A model generated the notes under the pieces. It saw nothing but the letters and a program-made list of their open reading frames with translations. It did not search any database and had not been told where the DNA came from. Positions 29,036-37,653 of a stretch of DNA of 64,000 bases are shown here, piece by piece. Made by a program: the position numbers and the translations under genes. The DNA is from Rhodomicrobium vannielii ATCC 17100 (lineage in GTDB: Bacteria > Pseudomonadota > Alphaproteobacteria > Rhizobiales > Rhodomicrobiaceae). The stretch is from the NCBI RefSeq assembly GCF_000166055.1, contig NC_014664.1:3379501-3443500 (forward strand). Direction: 5' to 3'. Numbering within the stretch: the first letter of the stretch is position 1; each line of letters opens with the position of its first letter.

Positions 29036-29155
29036 GTCGAAAGCCGCTACAGCAGGAATGTATCAACCGCGTGACAGGCGCGTCACCAAAGATTTGCACC
29101 AAGCTGCGAGACCGGGTCAAGCCCTCACTGCGTCGCTGTCGCGCACCGGTTCAAC

Positions 29156-30157
29156 TCACGCGCTCGCCGCATAAGCGTTCGTCGCGCTCACGATCTCATG
29201 CACGATGCCGGGTTCACTCGCCGCGTGTCCCGAATCCGGCACGATGCGCAACTCGGCCTTCGGCCATGCTCGCGCCAGATCCCACGCATTCTTCAAGGGT
29301 GTTACCACATCGTAACGACCGTGAATGATGGTGCCCGGCAGATGCGCGATGCGGCCAGCGTCTTCGAGCAGTTGGTTGTCGCTGCGGAAGAACCCTCGGT
29401 TCATGAAATAGTGGCACTCGATGCGCGCGAAGGCGAGCGCGTAGAATTCGCTGCCGAACTGGTTCACGCGCGCCGGATCGGCGAACAGCGAAAGCGTCGT
29501 CCCCTCCCATATGCTCCAGGCGCGCGCTGCCGCGAGACGCTCCGCCGCGTCGCTGGAGGTCAGGCGCCGATGATAGGCCGCGATCATGTCGCCGCGCTCG
29601 GCGGGCGGGATCGGCGCTTGATACGCCTCGAACGCGTCGGGAAACAGCCAGCTCGTTCCCTCCTGATAGAACCAGTCGAGCTCGGCGCGGCGCAGGAGGA
29701 AGATGCCGCGCAGCACAAGCTCGCTCACGCGTTCGGGGTGCGTCTCGGCATAGGCGAGCGAGAGCGTCGAACCCCATGAGCCGCCGCAGAGCTGCCAGCG
29801 GTCGATGCCGAGATGCACGCGCAGCCGCTCCATGTCGGCGACGAGATCCCATGTGGTGTTTTCGTCGAGGCATGCATGCGGCGTCGAGCGTCCGCAACCG
29901 CGCTGATCGAACAGCACGATGCGATATTTCGACGGATCGTGATAGCGGCGCATGGTGGCGTTGCAGCCGCCGCCCGGCCCGCCATGGACCCAGACGGCGG
30001 GTTTTCCGCGCGGGTTGCCGCACTCCTCGAAATAGATGTCGTGCCGGTCCGAGACCTTGAGCCAGCCCGTACGATAGGGTGGAATGTCGGGAAACAGAGG
30101 CAGCCGCCCGACGGTCGAGCCGGGCGTGGGCGGCTTGGGGGACTCGGCTTGGCGCAT
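29156..30157 (-). CDS. pip: Prolyl iminopeptidase
   Basis: A cytosolic alpha/beta-hydrolase (family S33) that removes N-terminal proline from peptides. The ORF shows VHGGPGGGCNATMRRYHDP (oxyanion HGGPG motif), DQRGCGRSTPHA, and the nucleophile Ser in CGGSWGSTLSLAYAETHPE. The Asp in GRYDVVTP and the His in DSGHAASEP complete the triad. I chose the ATG at 30157 (333 residues) because a GGAGG lies five bases before it; an upstream ATG at 30202 adds 15 residues and lacks such a site. Confidence 0.92.
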   Translation of the reverse strand: MRQAESPKPPTPGSTVGRLPLFPDIPPYRTGWLKVSDRHDIYFEECGNPRGKPAVWVHGGPGGGCNATMRRYHDPSKYRIVLFDQRGCGRSTPHACLDENTTWDLVADMERLRVHLGIDRWQLCGGSWGSTLSLAYAETHPERVSELVLRGIFLLRRAELDWFYQEGTSWLFPDAFEAYQAPIPPAERGDMIAAYHRRLTSSDAAERLAAARAWSIWEGTTLSLFADPARVNQFGSEFYALAFARIECHYFMNRGFFRSDNQLLEDAGRIAHLPGTIIHGRYDVVTPLKNAWDLARAWPKAELRIVPDSGHAASEPGIVHEIVSATNAYAASA

Positions 30158-30162
30158 GCAGG

Positions 30163-30181
30163 CCTCCGGGTGAACCGGAGG
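30163..30181 (-). promoter_or_regulatory. Hairpin covering the pip ribosome-binding site
   Basis: CCTCCGG at 30163-30169 pairs perfectly with CCGGAGG at 30175-30181 around a 5-base loop. On the minus strand the second arm met is the GGAGG that serves the ATG at 30157. Pairing would mask the ribosome site, so translational control is conceivable. Alternatively it belongs to the neighbouring palindromic repeats. Confidence 0.35.
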
Positions 30182-30204
30182 AAGCGCCTCCGATTCGGGC
30201 ATCC

Positions 30205-30308
30205 TAGAGCGTTATCGCTTCCGATGAAATCAAAAGCGCGCTCCAAGTTCTTGTTAGAGCGTGATCTTATCGCGAAACCGGCGTTCCCTTTTGCGGATTA
30301 CGCGCTGG
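30205..30308. repeat. Rhizobial-type palindromic intergenic repeats
   Basis: Two adjacent units begin TAGAGCG. The second (30255-30308) runs TAGAGCGTGATCTTATCGCG, through an AAACCGG core, to GATTACGCGCT, which is an imperfect inverted copy of its start. Such AGAGC(G/A)TGATC palindromes with an AAACCGG core are widespread between genes in Hyphomicrobiales genomes. They fill the gap upstream of pip. Confidence 0.55.
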
Positions 30309-30353
30309 AGCCTTTCACGTTTCCTTGACGCGAAAACGCCGCCTCATCCCACC

Positions 30354-32216
30354 TCACAGCGTCGGCTTGGTGCGCGATGCCAACCGCACCATGCGCGATT
30401 GCAGCGTCTCGCCCGCCGGAACGCGAAGATCTTCCACGGCTTCCAGCGCATGCGCGTCGGGAGTGCCGAAGAGCAGGCTCACAATCGCCGCCGAGACGAA
30501 ACTCACGGGCACGCCGATGGCCGCGGCGTTCAGCGAGTCGATACCGAACAGCGGCGCGCCTGACGCGTTCAGATACAGCGCCGTGACCGCGAAACCCGTC
30601 ACCATACCGGCCAGCGCGCCTTTCGCGGAGAGCCTGCGCCACCACACCGACAGCACGAGCACCGCGAAGAATGTGCCCGCCGCGAGCGAGAGGGAGACCA
30701 TCGCCCAGCGCAACGGATCGACGTGGCCTTGCGCCAGAAAGTAAACGAAGATCCCGAAGACGATCATCGAAAGCCGCGCCACGAGCAGGCGGCGAGCGGG
30801 CGACGCGTTGCGTCTCAGGGTTCCGTGATAGATGTCGTCGCTGACGGTGTTGGCGAGCGCCACGAGATGCCCCGCCGCGCAGGCCGCGATCGCCGCAAGA
30901 AGCGCGGCCGCCGCGAGCCCGAAGAACACGCGCGGCAGTTGGCCCGCCATCGGCAGGATGAGGGCGAGGCTGTCCGGCTGGAAGGTGACGCGTTGCGCGC
31001 CGCCCAGCTGTTCGAACTGATTGCCGGGCAGTGAGATGAAGCCAAGTTGCTGCAAGGCTCTCGCCCACGCGGGCAGGTCGGAAACCGGCACGCCGATGAG
31101 CGCCTCGACCGCCATCGCTTTCGTGAAGAAGGCATAGGCCGGGATCGTAAGCACCACGAACGCGCCGATCATCGTCACCCAGCCGAACATGCGGCGGCTG
31201 GCGAGGATCGTGGGCGTTGTTGAAAGCCTCGGCAGGAAGGTGGGGTGCGACGCGACACCAACGGCGAGACAGAAGATCAGAAGAACGAAATCGAATGGCG
31301 AAAGGGCGCTGAACATGCGCTCGGCGGGCCGTGTCACCGGCTGGGCGCCCTGACCGGGCAGGACTTCGCTCAGCGTCTTCGGCCGCGTCGTGGTGATGAA
31401 GCCCTTCGACGCCTCGCGCTCCTTGATCTCCTCAAGCTGGCCGCCATAGGTGAGCTGCGGAAGAGGCAGGTTCGTCCGTATCACCGACACGACGATGAGC
31501 GGGGCGACCAGGCCGAGCACCACCACGAACTGCGCGCATTGCGTCCAGGTCGCGGCGCGCATGCCGCCCAGCACGACGGCGATGACGATGCTCGCCACGA
31601 CAAGCAGCGTGAAAAGTGACGCGGGGGAAAGATCGATGCCGAGCGCCTGAGGTGTCGGCAAGAGGTAGCCGACGATATTCCCGCCGAGCGCAACTTCAGC
31701 CACGATGGCGATGAGGCACGGCGCAATCATCAGCACCGACGCCGTCAGCCGGATGGTTTTTCGCCCGAAGCGCAGATGTAGGAACCCCGGCACCGTGTAT
31801 GCGCCCGCCTTCCTCAGATGCGGTACGAACAGCACCGCCATGAGCACAAGCCCCGCGAAAAGCCCGACCGGAATGGCGATGGCGTCGATGCCGATGAAGA
31901 AGAACGCGGCGATGCTGCCCGCGAGCAGGCTGCCGCCGAACACCATGGCGTTCAGCGCGAGTGCGTTGTAGAGCGGCGGAACGCGTTCGCCTGCGACGAA
32001 AAAGTCATCGACGGCGATCGTGCGGGTCATGAAGCCGATAGCGATGTAGAATAGCGCTGGCGCAACCACGATGACGTGATCGATGGTCAGCGTCGAAAGG
32101 CCGAGCTGTTCGAGCACCACGAGCATCAGGACGAGGCAGGTGTAAGCGCTCGCGAAGATCGCGAAACTGGAGCCGAGCTTCGGGTTTACGGCGGGCGTGC
32201 TGTAATTGAGCGTCAT
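30354..32216 (-). CDS. Sodium:solute symporter (acetate permease-like, VC_2705 type)
   Basis: A 620-residue inner-membrane transporter with about 13 hydrophobic helices. Segments typical of the SSS family include DDFFVAGERVPPLYNALAL near residue 70, AYTVPGFLHLRFGRKTIRL near 140, and GGMRAATWTQCAQFVVVL near 218. It is paired with a DUF4212 gene one base upstream, an arrangement typical of the VC_2705-type symporter subfamily. Members carry acetate or other small carboxylates; the substrate here is not proved. A response-regulator gene diverges just upstream of the pair. Confidence 0.88.
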   Translation of the reverse strand: MTLNYSTPAVNPKLGSSFAIFASAYTCLVLMLVVLEQLGLSTLTIDHVIVVAPALFYIAIGFMTRTIAVDDFFVAGERVPPLYNALALNAMVFGGSLLAGSIAAFFFIGIDAIAIPVGLFAGLVLMAVLFVPHLRKAGAYTVPGFLHLRFGRKTIRLTASVLMIAPCLIAIVAEVALGGNIVGYLLPTPQALGIDLSPASLFTLLVVASIVIAVVLGGMRAATWTQCAQFVVVLGLVAPLIVVSVIRTNLPLPQLTYGGQLEEIKEREASKGFITTTRPKTLSEVLPGQGAQPVTRPAERMFSALSPFDFVLLIFCLAVGVASHPTFLPRLSTTPTILASRRMFGWVTMIGAFVVLTIPAYAFFTKAMAVEALIGVPVSDLPAWARALQQLGFISLPGNQFEQLGGAQRVTFQPDSLALILPMAGQLPRVFFGLAAAALLAAIAACAAGHLVALANTVSDDIYHGTLRRNASPARRLLVARLSMIVFGIFVYFLAQGHVDPLRWAMVSLSLAAGTFFAVLVLSVWWRRLSAKGALAGMVTGFAVTALYLNASGAPLFGIDSLNAAAIGVPVSFVSAAIVSLLFGTPDAHALEAVEDLRVPAGETLQSRMVRLASRTKPTL

Positions 32217-32217
32217 G

Positions 32218-32478
32218 TCAGAACTGGATGGTCATGTTATGGACGCGGTCCGCGCGCTGCTGCCCGCCAAAGAAGCCGTATATCAGGATCGCGAGCAAAA
32301 TCACCGCCCCATGTGCGAGCAGGAAATAGCCCAGCGGAAACCGCAGGAAGCGGTACGCGTTGAGCTCGGGGATGAAAAAAGGAAAGACAATCATGATCAC
32401 GGCGAGTGTCACCGTCATACCGAGGCTGATCCGCGAGATACTTCGCCAATAAGCTTGCTTAACGTCGTCATCGGACAT
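32218..32478 (-). CDS. DUF4212 protein, symporter small subunit
   Basis: An 86-residue protein with two transmembrane helices (about residues 18-36 and 48-68). It contains YWRSISRISLGMTVTLAVIM and FRFPLGYFLLAHGAVILLAI-like stretches typical of DUF4212 proteins, which are encoded immediately before VC_2705-type symporters. Its TGA is one base from the symporter ATG. It probably forms a complex with the symporter. Confidence 0.88.
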   Translation of the reverse strand: MSDDDVKQAYWRSISRISLGMTVTLAVIMIVFPFFIPELNAYRFLRFPLGYFLLAHGAVILLAILIYGFFGGQQRADRVHNMTIQF

Positions 32479-32636
32479 AGTTTTGCAGTCTCATTACATC
32501 TTTAGTTCAACCCCGGGAATCGGTCCTTGCCATCCTATCTGAAACCGAGAGCCAAGCAAGGCATGCACGCCAAGCGCGACTTGCGTCCCAGGAAGAAGGC
32601 GGGCGGCGCGAGTGGCCCGATTGTGGCGACCAAGCG

Positions 32637-33317
32637 ATGAGCGCTTATCATGTCATCATTGCGGACGATCATCCGCTTTTCCGCGATGCCCTCAAGCAGA
32701 CGTTAGGCTCGTCTCTGGATGGCGTCAGCATCACCGAAGTGGATTCGGTCGAGAAGCTGCTCGATACGCTTTCGGCCAGTCCGGGCGCGGATCTCGTGCT
32801 GCTCGACCTGAAAATGCCGGGCGAGAAGGGCGCGGCTTCGCTGTCCGGGCTCACCGGCCTCATGTATCTTCGGAGCCAGCATCCGCAGATCCCCGTTGTG
32901 ATCGTCTCGGCGACCGATAATACGAGCATGATTCGCCGCTGCGCCAATCTCGGCGCGTCGGGCTTCATATCGAAGTCGCTGCCCGTCGACCGTATCCGGC
33001 AGGCGGTGAAGACCATTCTCGACGGCGGCATCTGGTTCACCGATGAGATGCAGGGCGAGGGCGGCCCCGACGAACTCGGCGAGATGGCCGCGCGGCTCGC
33101 GACGCTCACGCCGCAGCAGGTTCGCGTGCTTTCGATGCTGGGCAAGGGGCTTCTCAACAAGCAGATCGCCTACGAGCTTTCCGTCTCTGAAGCGACCGTG
33201 AAGGCGCACGTTTCGGCGATCCTGCAAAAGCTCGGCGTCGACAGCCGTACGCAAGCCGTGATCGCGGTCAACCGGATCGCGGCGGTCGATGAAGCGGACG
33301 GGACCGAAGGAGCCTAG
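32637..33317 (+). CDS. NarL/LuxR-type response regulator
   Basis: A 226-residue protein. The receiver domain (residues about 4-125) has the acidic pair in IIADDHPLFRDAL, the phospho-acceptor Asp in LVLLDLKMPGEKG, and the Lys in FISKSLPVDRI. The C-terminal LuxR-type helix-turn-helix contains LTPQQVRVLSMLGKGLLNKQ and SEATVKAHVSAILQKLGV. It diverges from the symporter pair, and regulators of this type often sit beside such transporters, so it probably controls them. No cognate kinase lies within the window. Confidence 0.9.
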   Translation: MSAYHVIIADDHPLFRDALKQTLGSSLDGVSITEVDSVEKLLDTLSASPGADLVLLDLKMPGEKGAASLSGLTGLMYLRSQHPQIPVVIVSATDNTSMIRRCANLGASGFISKSLPVDRIRQAVKTILDGGIWFTDEMQGEGGPDELGEMAARLATLTPQQVRVLSMLGKGLLNKQIAYELSVSEATVKAHVSAILQKLGVDSRTQAVIAVNRIAAVDEADGTEGA

Positions 33318-33468
33318 AAGCTCCCGTTCGCCGGGAAGCGATCAGGCTTCACCCTTCCCACTTCTAAGTCTCTGTCGGCAAACGCTTTCGCGGTTCGTGA
33401 AATCGCGTGAGCGGTTCGCGCGCGTCGATCGCGGCAAGGTGAACAGCCGCTCCCCGATCGCGAGGCTT

Positions 33469-34065
33469 TCAGACTTTCGCGATGTCCGAAGCGGCGTGGG
33501 CGCTCGGGCGCTCGGTCACTTCCAGCCTTTCCGGCCGCCCCGCAGCGAACGGGTTTTCGTGGTGCTTCAATTCCGCCTCGATCTCGTCGAGGCTCCACGG
33601 CGTGAAATCATGCGCGTCCGCCGCCACGTCGAGGCTAAGCCCTAGCGGCGCGTGGTTTAGCCGACCATGCACATGGCCAAACAGGTGCCAGCTTCCCGTC
33701 CACGACCCATTCCACTCGCGCATCGGATAATGGCACAGCACGATGTTGTGCCCGCCCGCGTCAATCTCGCGGATGAGGCTCACGCTTGCGAAAAGCCTGG
33801 CGTGGTGCTTCAGCGTCTCCGTGTCGTGATTGCCCTGAACGAGGTGGATCGTGCCGTTGAGCCGCTTCAGATACGCATCCGCGCCGATAAAATTGCGAAA
33901 GCAGAAGTCGCCGAGGTGGTAGACGGTGTCGCCTGGGCCCACGCGCTCGTTCCATCGCGCGATCATCGCCTCGTCCATTTCGGTGACGCTCGCGAAGGGG
34001 CGATTGCAGGCCTGGATAATGTTCTGGTGACCGAAATGCGTGTCGGAAGTGAAGAATAATGTCAT
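33469..34065 (-). CDS. Calcineurin-like metallophosphoesterase
   Basis: A 198-residue phosphoesterase. Metal-binding motifs are in order: FFTSDTHFGHQNII (D-x-H), VYHLGDFCF (GD), LVQGNHDTE (GNHD), LCHYPMREW (H) and HLFGHVHGRLN (GH-x-H). It belongs to the compact single-domain group common in phages and bacteria. The substrate is unknown. It is the last core-like gene before the IS630 element and the accessory island. Confidence 0.88.
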   Translation of the reverse strand: MTLFFTSDTHFGHQNIIQACNRPFASVTEMDEAMIARWNERVGPGDTVYHLGDFCFRNFIGADAYLKRLNGTIHLVQGNHDTETLKHHARLFASVSLIREIDAGGHNIVLCHYPMREWNGSWTGSWHLFGHVHGRLNHAPLGLSLDVAADAHDFTPWSLDEIEAELKHHENPFAAGRPERLEVTERPSAHAASDIAKV

Positions 34066-34422
34066 CGCTGCACCTCGTCCGGGAGCGCCTCACGGCGCTT
34101 GAGCCCGTTTCGATCCGAAGCATCGCAATCCGACCGGTATCAGAGCGTGAAAAGACGGATCGGATCGGTTGCACCAACCGGAAGCGGCTCGGAACTCAGG
34201 AGCCAAGCTGTCGCTGCTCCGGCTCGGTCTGACATTTAGGAGCGGCTTAACGAATTGCAAATGACGACGTTGTTTCGAGCGCGAGACGGCCGCTCAGCGC
34301 GGATCAGCCGGTGACGATACCCAAGGCGGGCATGCTTTCAGAGCGCGCCGAGGCTTCAGACGTCTTTTCACGAAGCGGACACTCGCCCACGCGGAAAAAA
34401 TGCGCCCGAACAAAATGCCCTA
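34066..34422. other. Gap with no recognisable gene
   Basis: This 357-base stretch holds no convincing reading frame or RNA. It is the junction between the metallophosphoesterase gene and the IS630 insertion. Because the integrase fragment on the far side of the IS does not resume here, some DNA was probably lost at this boundary. Confidence 0.5.
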
Positions 34423-35562
34423 GTGCACTGACGCAAACATAGGATTCACAAAGCAGACGAAGCAAGGCATGCTTCAGGCATGGCTCAAACCGTCTGCATC
34501 CTTCTCTCGTCCGAAGACCGCTCACGTTTGGCGGCGGTCATCGGGGACCGCAACAGCCCGCAGAAGCACGCGCAGCGGGCAAAGATCGTGCTTCATTCTG
34601 CTGAGCGCCGTTCCGTTTTCGACGTCGCCCGCTTAAGCGGCGTCAGCCGGCCAGCCGTATGGCGTTGGCAGCGGCGCTACGCCGAAAAAGGGGTGGACGG
34701 GCTGTTGCGCGACCAGACCCGCAAGCCAGGCAAGCCGCCTTTGTCAGCGAAGAGCGTCGCGAAAGTGCTGGCGCTGCCGTGTTCCGAGCCCCCCGGAAAC
34801 GCCACGCATTGGACCGGACGCGCTGTCGCCAAGGCGGCGGGCGTCAGCTTGCGCACGGTGCAGCGCATCTGGGGAGCCCACCGCCTTCAGCCGCACCGCT
34901 TGCGCACGTTCAAGAAGTCGAACGATCCCGCCTTCGCCGAAAAGGTCGAGGATGTGGTGGGCCTCTACATGAGCCCGCCCTGCCATGCCGTGGTCCTGTC
35001 CATCGACGAGAAGAGCCAGATCCAGGCGCTCGACCGCACTCAACCGGGCCTGCCGTTGAAGCCCGGCAAATGCGCGACCATGACCCACGATTACAAGCGC
35101 AACGGAACCACCACGCTGTTCGCCGCACTCAACGTGCTGGATGGAACCGTGCTCGGCCGCTGCATGAAGCGCCACCGCCATCAGGAGTTCATCAAATTCC
35201 TCAACGCCGTGGAGCGCAAGGTCCCAGCCGGCAAGATCATCCACGTCATTCTGGACAACTACGGAACCCACAAGCATCCCAAGGTGGACGCCTGGCTGGC
35301 GGATCATCCGAGGTGGGTTTTTCACTTCACGCCGACCTCGGCGTCCTGGCTGAACGCGGTCGAAAACTTCTTCTCCGCCATTACCCGGCGGCGCATCCGT
35401 CGTGGCGTCTTCAAATCCGTCGCCGACCTCGAAGACGCCATCAAGCGCTACATCGCCGATCACAACCGGAACGCAAAACCCTTCGTCTGGACCAAAACCG
35501 CCGATGAAATCTTCGACAAGCTCAACCGCCTCAATCTGCACCTTCTGAATGAGTCAGTGCAC
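34423..35562 (+). mobile_element. IS630-family insertion sequence, copy 1 (intact)
   Basis: The 1140-bp unit starts GTGCACTGACGCA and ends with the inverse, TGAGTCAGTGCAC. It is flanked by TA on both sides (34421-34422 and 35563-35564), the target duplication used by IS630/Tc1-mariner elements. It carries one full transposase gene. A second copy of the same element occurs at 49220-50367 in the opposite orientation. Confidence 0.9.
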
Positions 35563-35565
35563 TAG
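34480..35565 (+). CDS. IS630-family transposase
   Basis: A 361-residue DDE transposase. Two N-terminal helix-turn-helix units (FDVARLSGVSRPAVWRWQRR; VAKAAGVSLRTVQRIWGAH) precede the catalytic domain. The catalytic residues are the Asp in VVLSIDEKSQIQALD, the Asp in VILDNYGTHKHPKV and the Glu in TSASWLNAVENFFS. The stop codon TAG uses the flanking TA of the target site. The frame is uninterrupted, so this copy may supply transposase for both copies. Confidence 0.93.
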   Translation: MAQTVCILLSSEDRSRLAAVIGDRNSPQKHAQRAKIVLHSAERRSVFDVARLSGVSRPAVWRWQRRYAEKGVDGLLRDQTRKPGKPPLSAKSVAKVLALPCSEPPGNATHWTGRAVAKAAGVSLRTVQRIWGAHRLQPHRLRTFKKSNDPAFAEKVEDVVGLYMSPPCHAVVLSIDEKSQIQALDRTQPGLPLKPGKCATMTHDYKRNGTTTLFAALNVLDGTVLGRCMKRHRHQEFIKFLNAVERKVPAGKIIHVILDNYGTHKHPKVDAWLADHPRWVFHFTPTSASWLNAVENFFSAITRRRIRRGVFKSVADLEDAIKRYIADHNRNAKPFVWTKTADEIFDKLNRLNLHLLNESVH

Positions 35566-35938
35566 ACAGGGACTTTGCGTAAATCGGTGACGCGCGCCCC
35601 CTCCCGAGCAAGCGCGCTGTGTAGAGCAGCCCCGCTATGGCTTCTCGCATTTTCTTGGTGAGCGGCTTCGGTCCCTCGCGAAGAGCGGCGAATTGCTTCT
35701 CAATCTGCACCATGGCCGCCGCGTGGCGCTGCTTCACGAGAGCGGGGTCGCGTGTTCTGAGTGAGAAAGTTACCTCGCCACCGAGCTTCGCCGACACCAG
35801 CAGATCGGCCGCGTCGGGGGTTTCAGCCGGAAGCTTGATGGTGACGCGCTTACCCAAAGCCGCCTTCCGAATGTCAGCAGGAACGCGCTTGCGGAAGTGC
35901 GGAAAAGTGGTGCTGGAGCGTGTGGAAGGACGAGCCAT
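35563..35938 (-). pseudogene. N-terminal fragment of a DUF6538-type tyrosine recombinase
   Basis: From the ATG at 35938 the frame reads MARPSTRSSTTFPHFRKRVP, ADIRKAALGKRVTIKLPAET, and further through KQFAALREGPKPLTKKMREA. This is the N-terminal arm/DUF6538 region of integrases often found next to tRNA genes. The IS630 insertion at 35562 cuts it after about 125 residues, and no catalytic part appears beyond the IS. It reads away from the tRNA-Thr 3' end 98 bases upstream, as an element integrated there would. Confidence 0.72.
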
Positions 35939-36035
35939 TGCTAAGACCATGTGGAGCACCCCTGTGTAGCAGTGGGATGCCGAAACATGCAATGGCGTCA
36001 AATCTCTAAGCCGTTACAGATGCTTAGAGGCATGG

Positions 36036-36111
36036 TGGTGCCGCTTGCGTGACTCGAACACGCGACCCCCTCATTACGAATGAGGTGCTCTACCGGCTGA
36101 GCTAAAGCGGC
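36036..36111 (-). tRNA. tRNA-Thr (anticodon CGT)
   Basis: On the minus strand the sequence folds as a full cloverleaf: acceptor GCCGCTT/AAGCGGC, D arm GCTC/GAGC, anticodon stem CCTCA/TGAGG with loop TTCGTAA (anticodon CGT, threonine), and T arm GCGTG-TTCGAGT-CACGC. The terminal CCA is encoded. Total length is 76 bases. Its 3' end faces the truncated integrase, so it is a likely attachment site for the island. Confidence 0.95.
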
Positions 36112-36128
36112 GATGCGGGGAAACCCGC

Positions 36129-37481
36129 GTGACATGCATAGCAACGGACTTCTCGCGGTGCAAGCCCGCTTTGAACAAATTTTGGCGGACCATCGGATGG
36201 AATTATCAATCGTCAACGGCTGGCCGCTCAGCGCGTACTCGTTGGCCTCCTGCATGCCGCGCCAGAGTTCGGGATCACCAGGATCGTCCTCAAGATGCTC
36301 GGCGAACTGGCGAGGGACGTCTGCTTCTTCTCGATAGGCGTTTTGGCGGTTTCGTTGATCTGATCCTCCAGCGCGAGGGTATCGTCACCGACGAGCGAAG
36401 CCGAATGCTACTCCTCGCAGACGCCGGACGAGCACTCGTCGAGGCTGCACGTAAGCTTGAGCGGAACGCGCGTGGTGACTACGCTCCCGACCCTACGGCG
36501 CAGCGTTTTCCTGAATGGAAAGGCGCGGCTGATGGGGAGGTGAAACCTCTCGCAAGTGTCAGCTTCGATGAAGTCTTCGAGCGCTGGAAGCGGGAGCGCA
36601 CTCCCGCCGCGAGCACCGTCTCCACCTGGAAAGGCTACGTAAAATCTGTCGTGGCTCACCTCGGCCACAACGACATGGCGCGTGTTAGAAAGGACGACGT
36701 GTTGGCCTGGAAGGACTCTCTCATCGAGCAAGGCTACTCGGCCAGCAGCCTTCAGGTTGGCCGAATTGCAGCCATCAAGGCGCTTTTCGGGTTTGCCGTG
36801 GACAACAGGCTCGTGCCCGCAAACCCTTTCGATGGCATGAAACTGCGTCAGAAGCGGCGGGCGGGCACCCGGATGCAGCCTTACACAGACGATGAAGTTG
36901 CCCGCATTCTATCGCTGTCTTCCCGAGAGACCGTGCCTTCGCGCCGCTGGTTGCCTTGGCTCATGGCTTTAAGCGGCGCGCGCGTGGCGGAGCTTGCGCA
37001 GCTATGGGGAGGACGTGTTCTCAAAGTGGACGGCGTTCACGTTCTCCGCCTCACCCCAGCCGAAGACGGTGGATCGCTGAAAAACGAAGGATCGGAGCGC
37101 GACGTGCCGATTCATCCCGCGCTGATTGAGCAAGGTTTCCTCGATTTCGTGATCGAAAAAGGCGATGGCCCGCTGTTTTATGGAAAAGCGACGAGAGCGG
37201 CGAAAGGCGGCCGCCACGCGAGCAAAGGCGTTTCTAACCATCTCGCCACGTGGATCAGGAAGCAGGGCTTCACAGACAGACGAAAGGCTCCTAACCACGC
37301 CTTCCGCCACTGGTTCAAAAGCGCCTGCCTTCGGGTCGGTGTGCAGGACAGCGTCGCCGACGCGATCCAAGGTCACAAGGGAAGCCGTGGCGAGGCCGAC
37401 CGCTACCGCCATGCGGACATCAAGACCATGGCCAAGGCTATCGCCATCATCGGGGTGCCGAAAGAACAGCTCCGAAACTAA
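36129..37481 (+). CDS. Tyrosine recombinase/integrase with a scrambled N-terminus
   Basis: The catalytic half is good: the SAM-like core-binding domain SFDEVFERWKRERTPAASTV, then the Arg in LSGARVAELAQLWGG, the HxxR in HAFRHWFKSA, a His in IQGHKGSRGEADRYRHAD and its Tyr. From about nt 36342 (FGGFVDLILQREGIVTDERS) the sequence reads like the middle of a DUF6538-type integrase. The first 70 codons do not. No good start lies at the domain boundary, so the gene is probably 5'-truncated and may be inactive. It reads away from the tRNA on the other side. Confidence 0.72.
   Translation: MTCIATDFSRCKPALNKFWRTIGWNYQSSTAGRSARTRWPPACRARVRDHQDRPQDARRTGEGRLLLLDRRFGGFVDLILQREGIVTDERSRMLLLADAGRALVEAARKLERNARGDYAPDPTAQRFPEWKGAADGEVKPLASVSFDEVFERWKRERTPAASTVSTWKGYVKSVVAHLGHNDMARVRKDDVLAWKDSLIEQGYSASSLQVGRIAAIKALFGFAVDNRLVPANPFDGMKLRQKRRAGTRMQPYTDDEVARILSLSSRETVPSRRWLPWLMALSGARVAELAQLWGGRVLKVDGVHVLRLTPAEDGGSLKNEGSERDVPIHPALIEQGFLDFVIEKGDGPLFYGKATRAAKGGRHASKGVSNHLATWIRKQGFTDRRKAPNHAFRHWFKSACLRVGVQDSVADAIQGHKGSRGEADRYRHADIKTMAKAIAIIGVPKEQLRN
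36180..36338 (-). pseudogene. Possible internal integrase fragment
   Basis: Read on the minus strand, this piece gives an uninterrupted stretch YREEADVPRQFAEHLEDD, then PGDPELWRGMQEANEYALS. It looks like the linker region found after the N-terminal domain in DUF6538-type integrases. It lies between the tRNA and the plus-strand catalytic half, in opposite orientation to it. Rearrangement of one or two integrase genes around the tRNA would explain this. The family assignment is by eye. Confidence 0.3.
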
Positions 37482-37653
37482 GGCCAGAAGCGGACCAGAA
37501 GCACGATAGGTAACACCAAAAACACAGGGCTCGGAGGACGGAAGCGGCGAACTTTCCCAAGGACAGCGGCACCGAGGCGGTTCAGTAGACGCGGTAGAGT
37601 TTAAGTCTTCAGCGTCTACTGCTGGGGCAAACCTCACAAAGCGCCTGCCTGGT

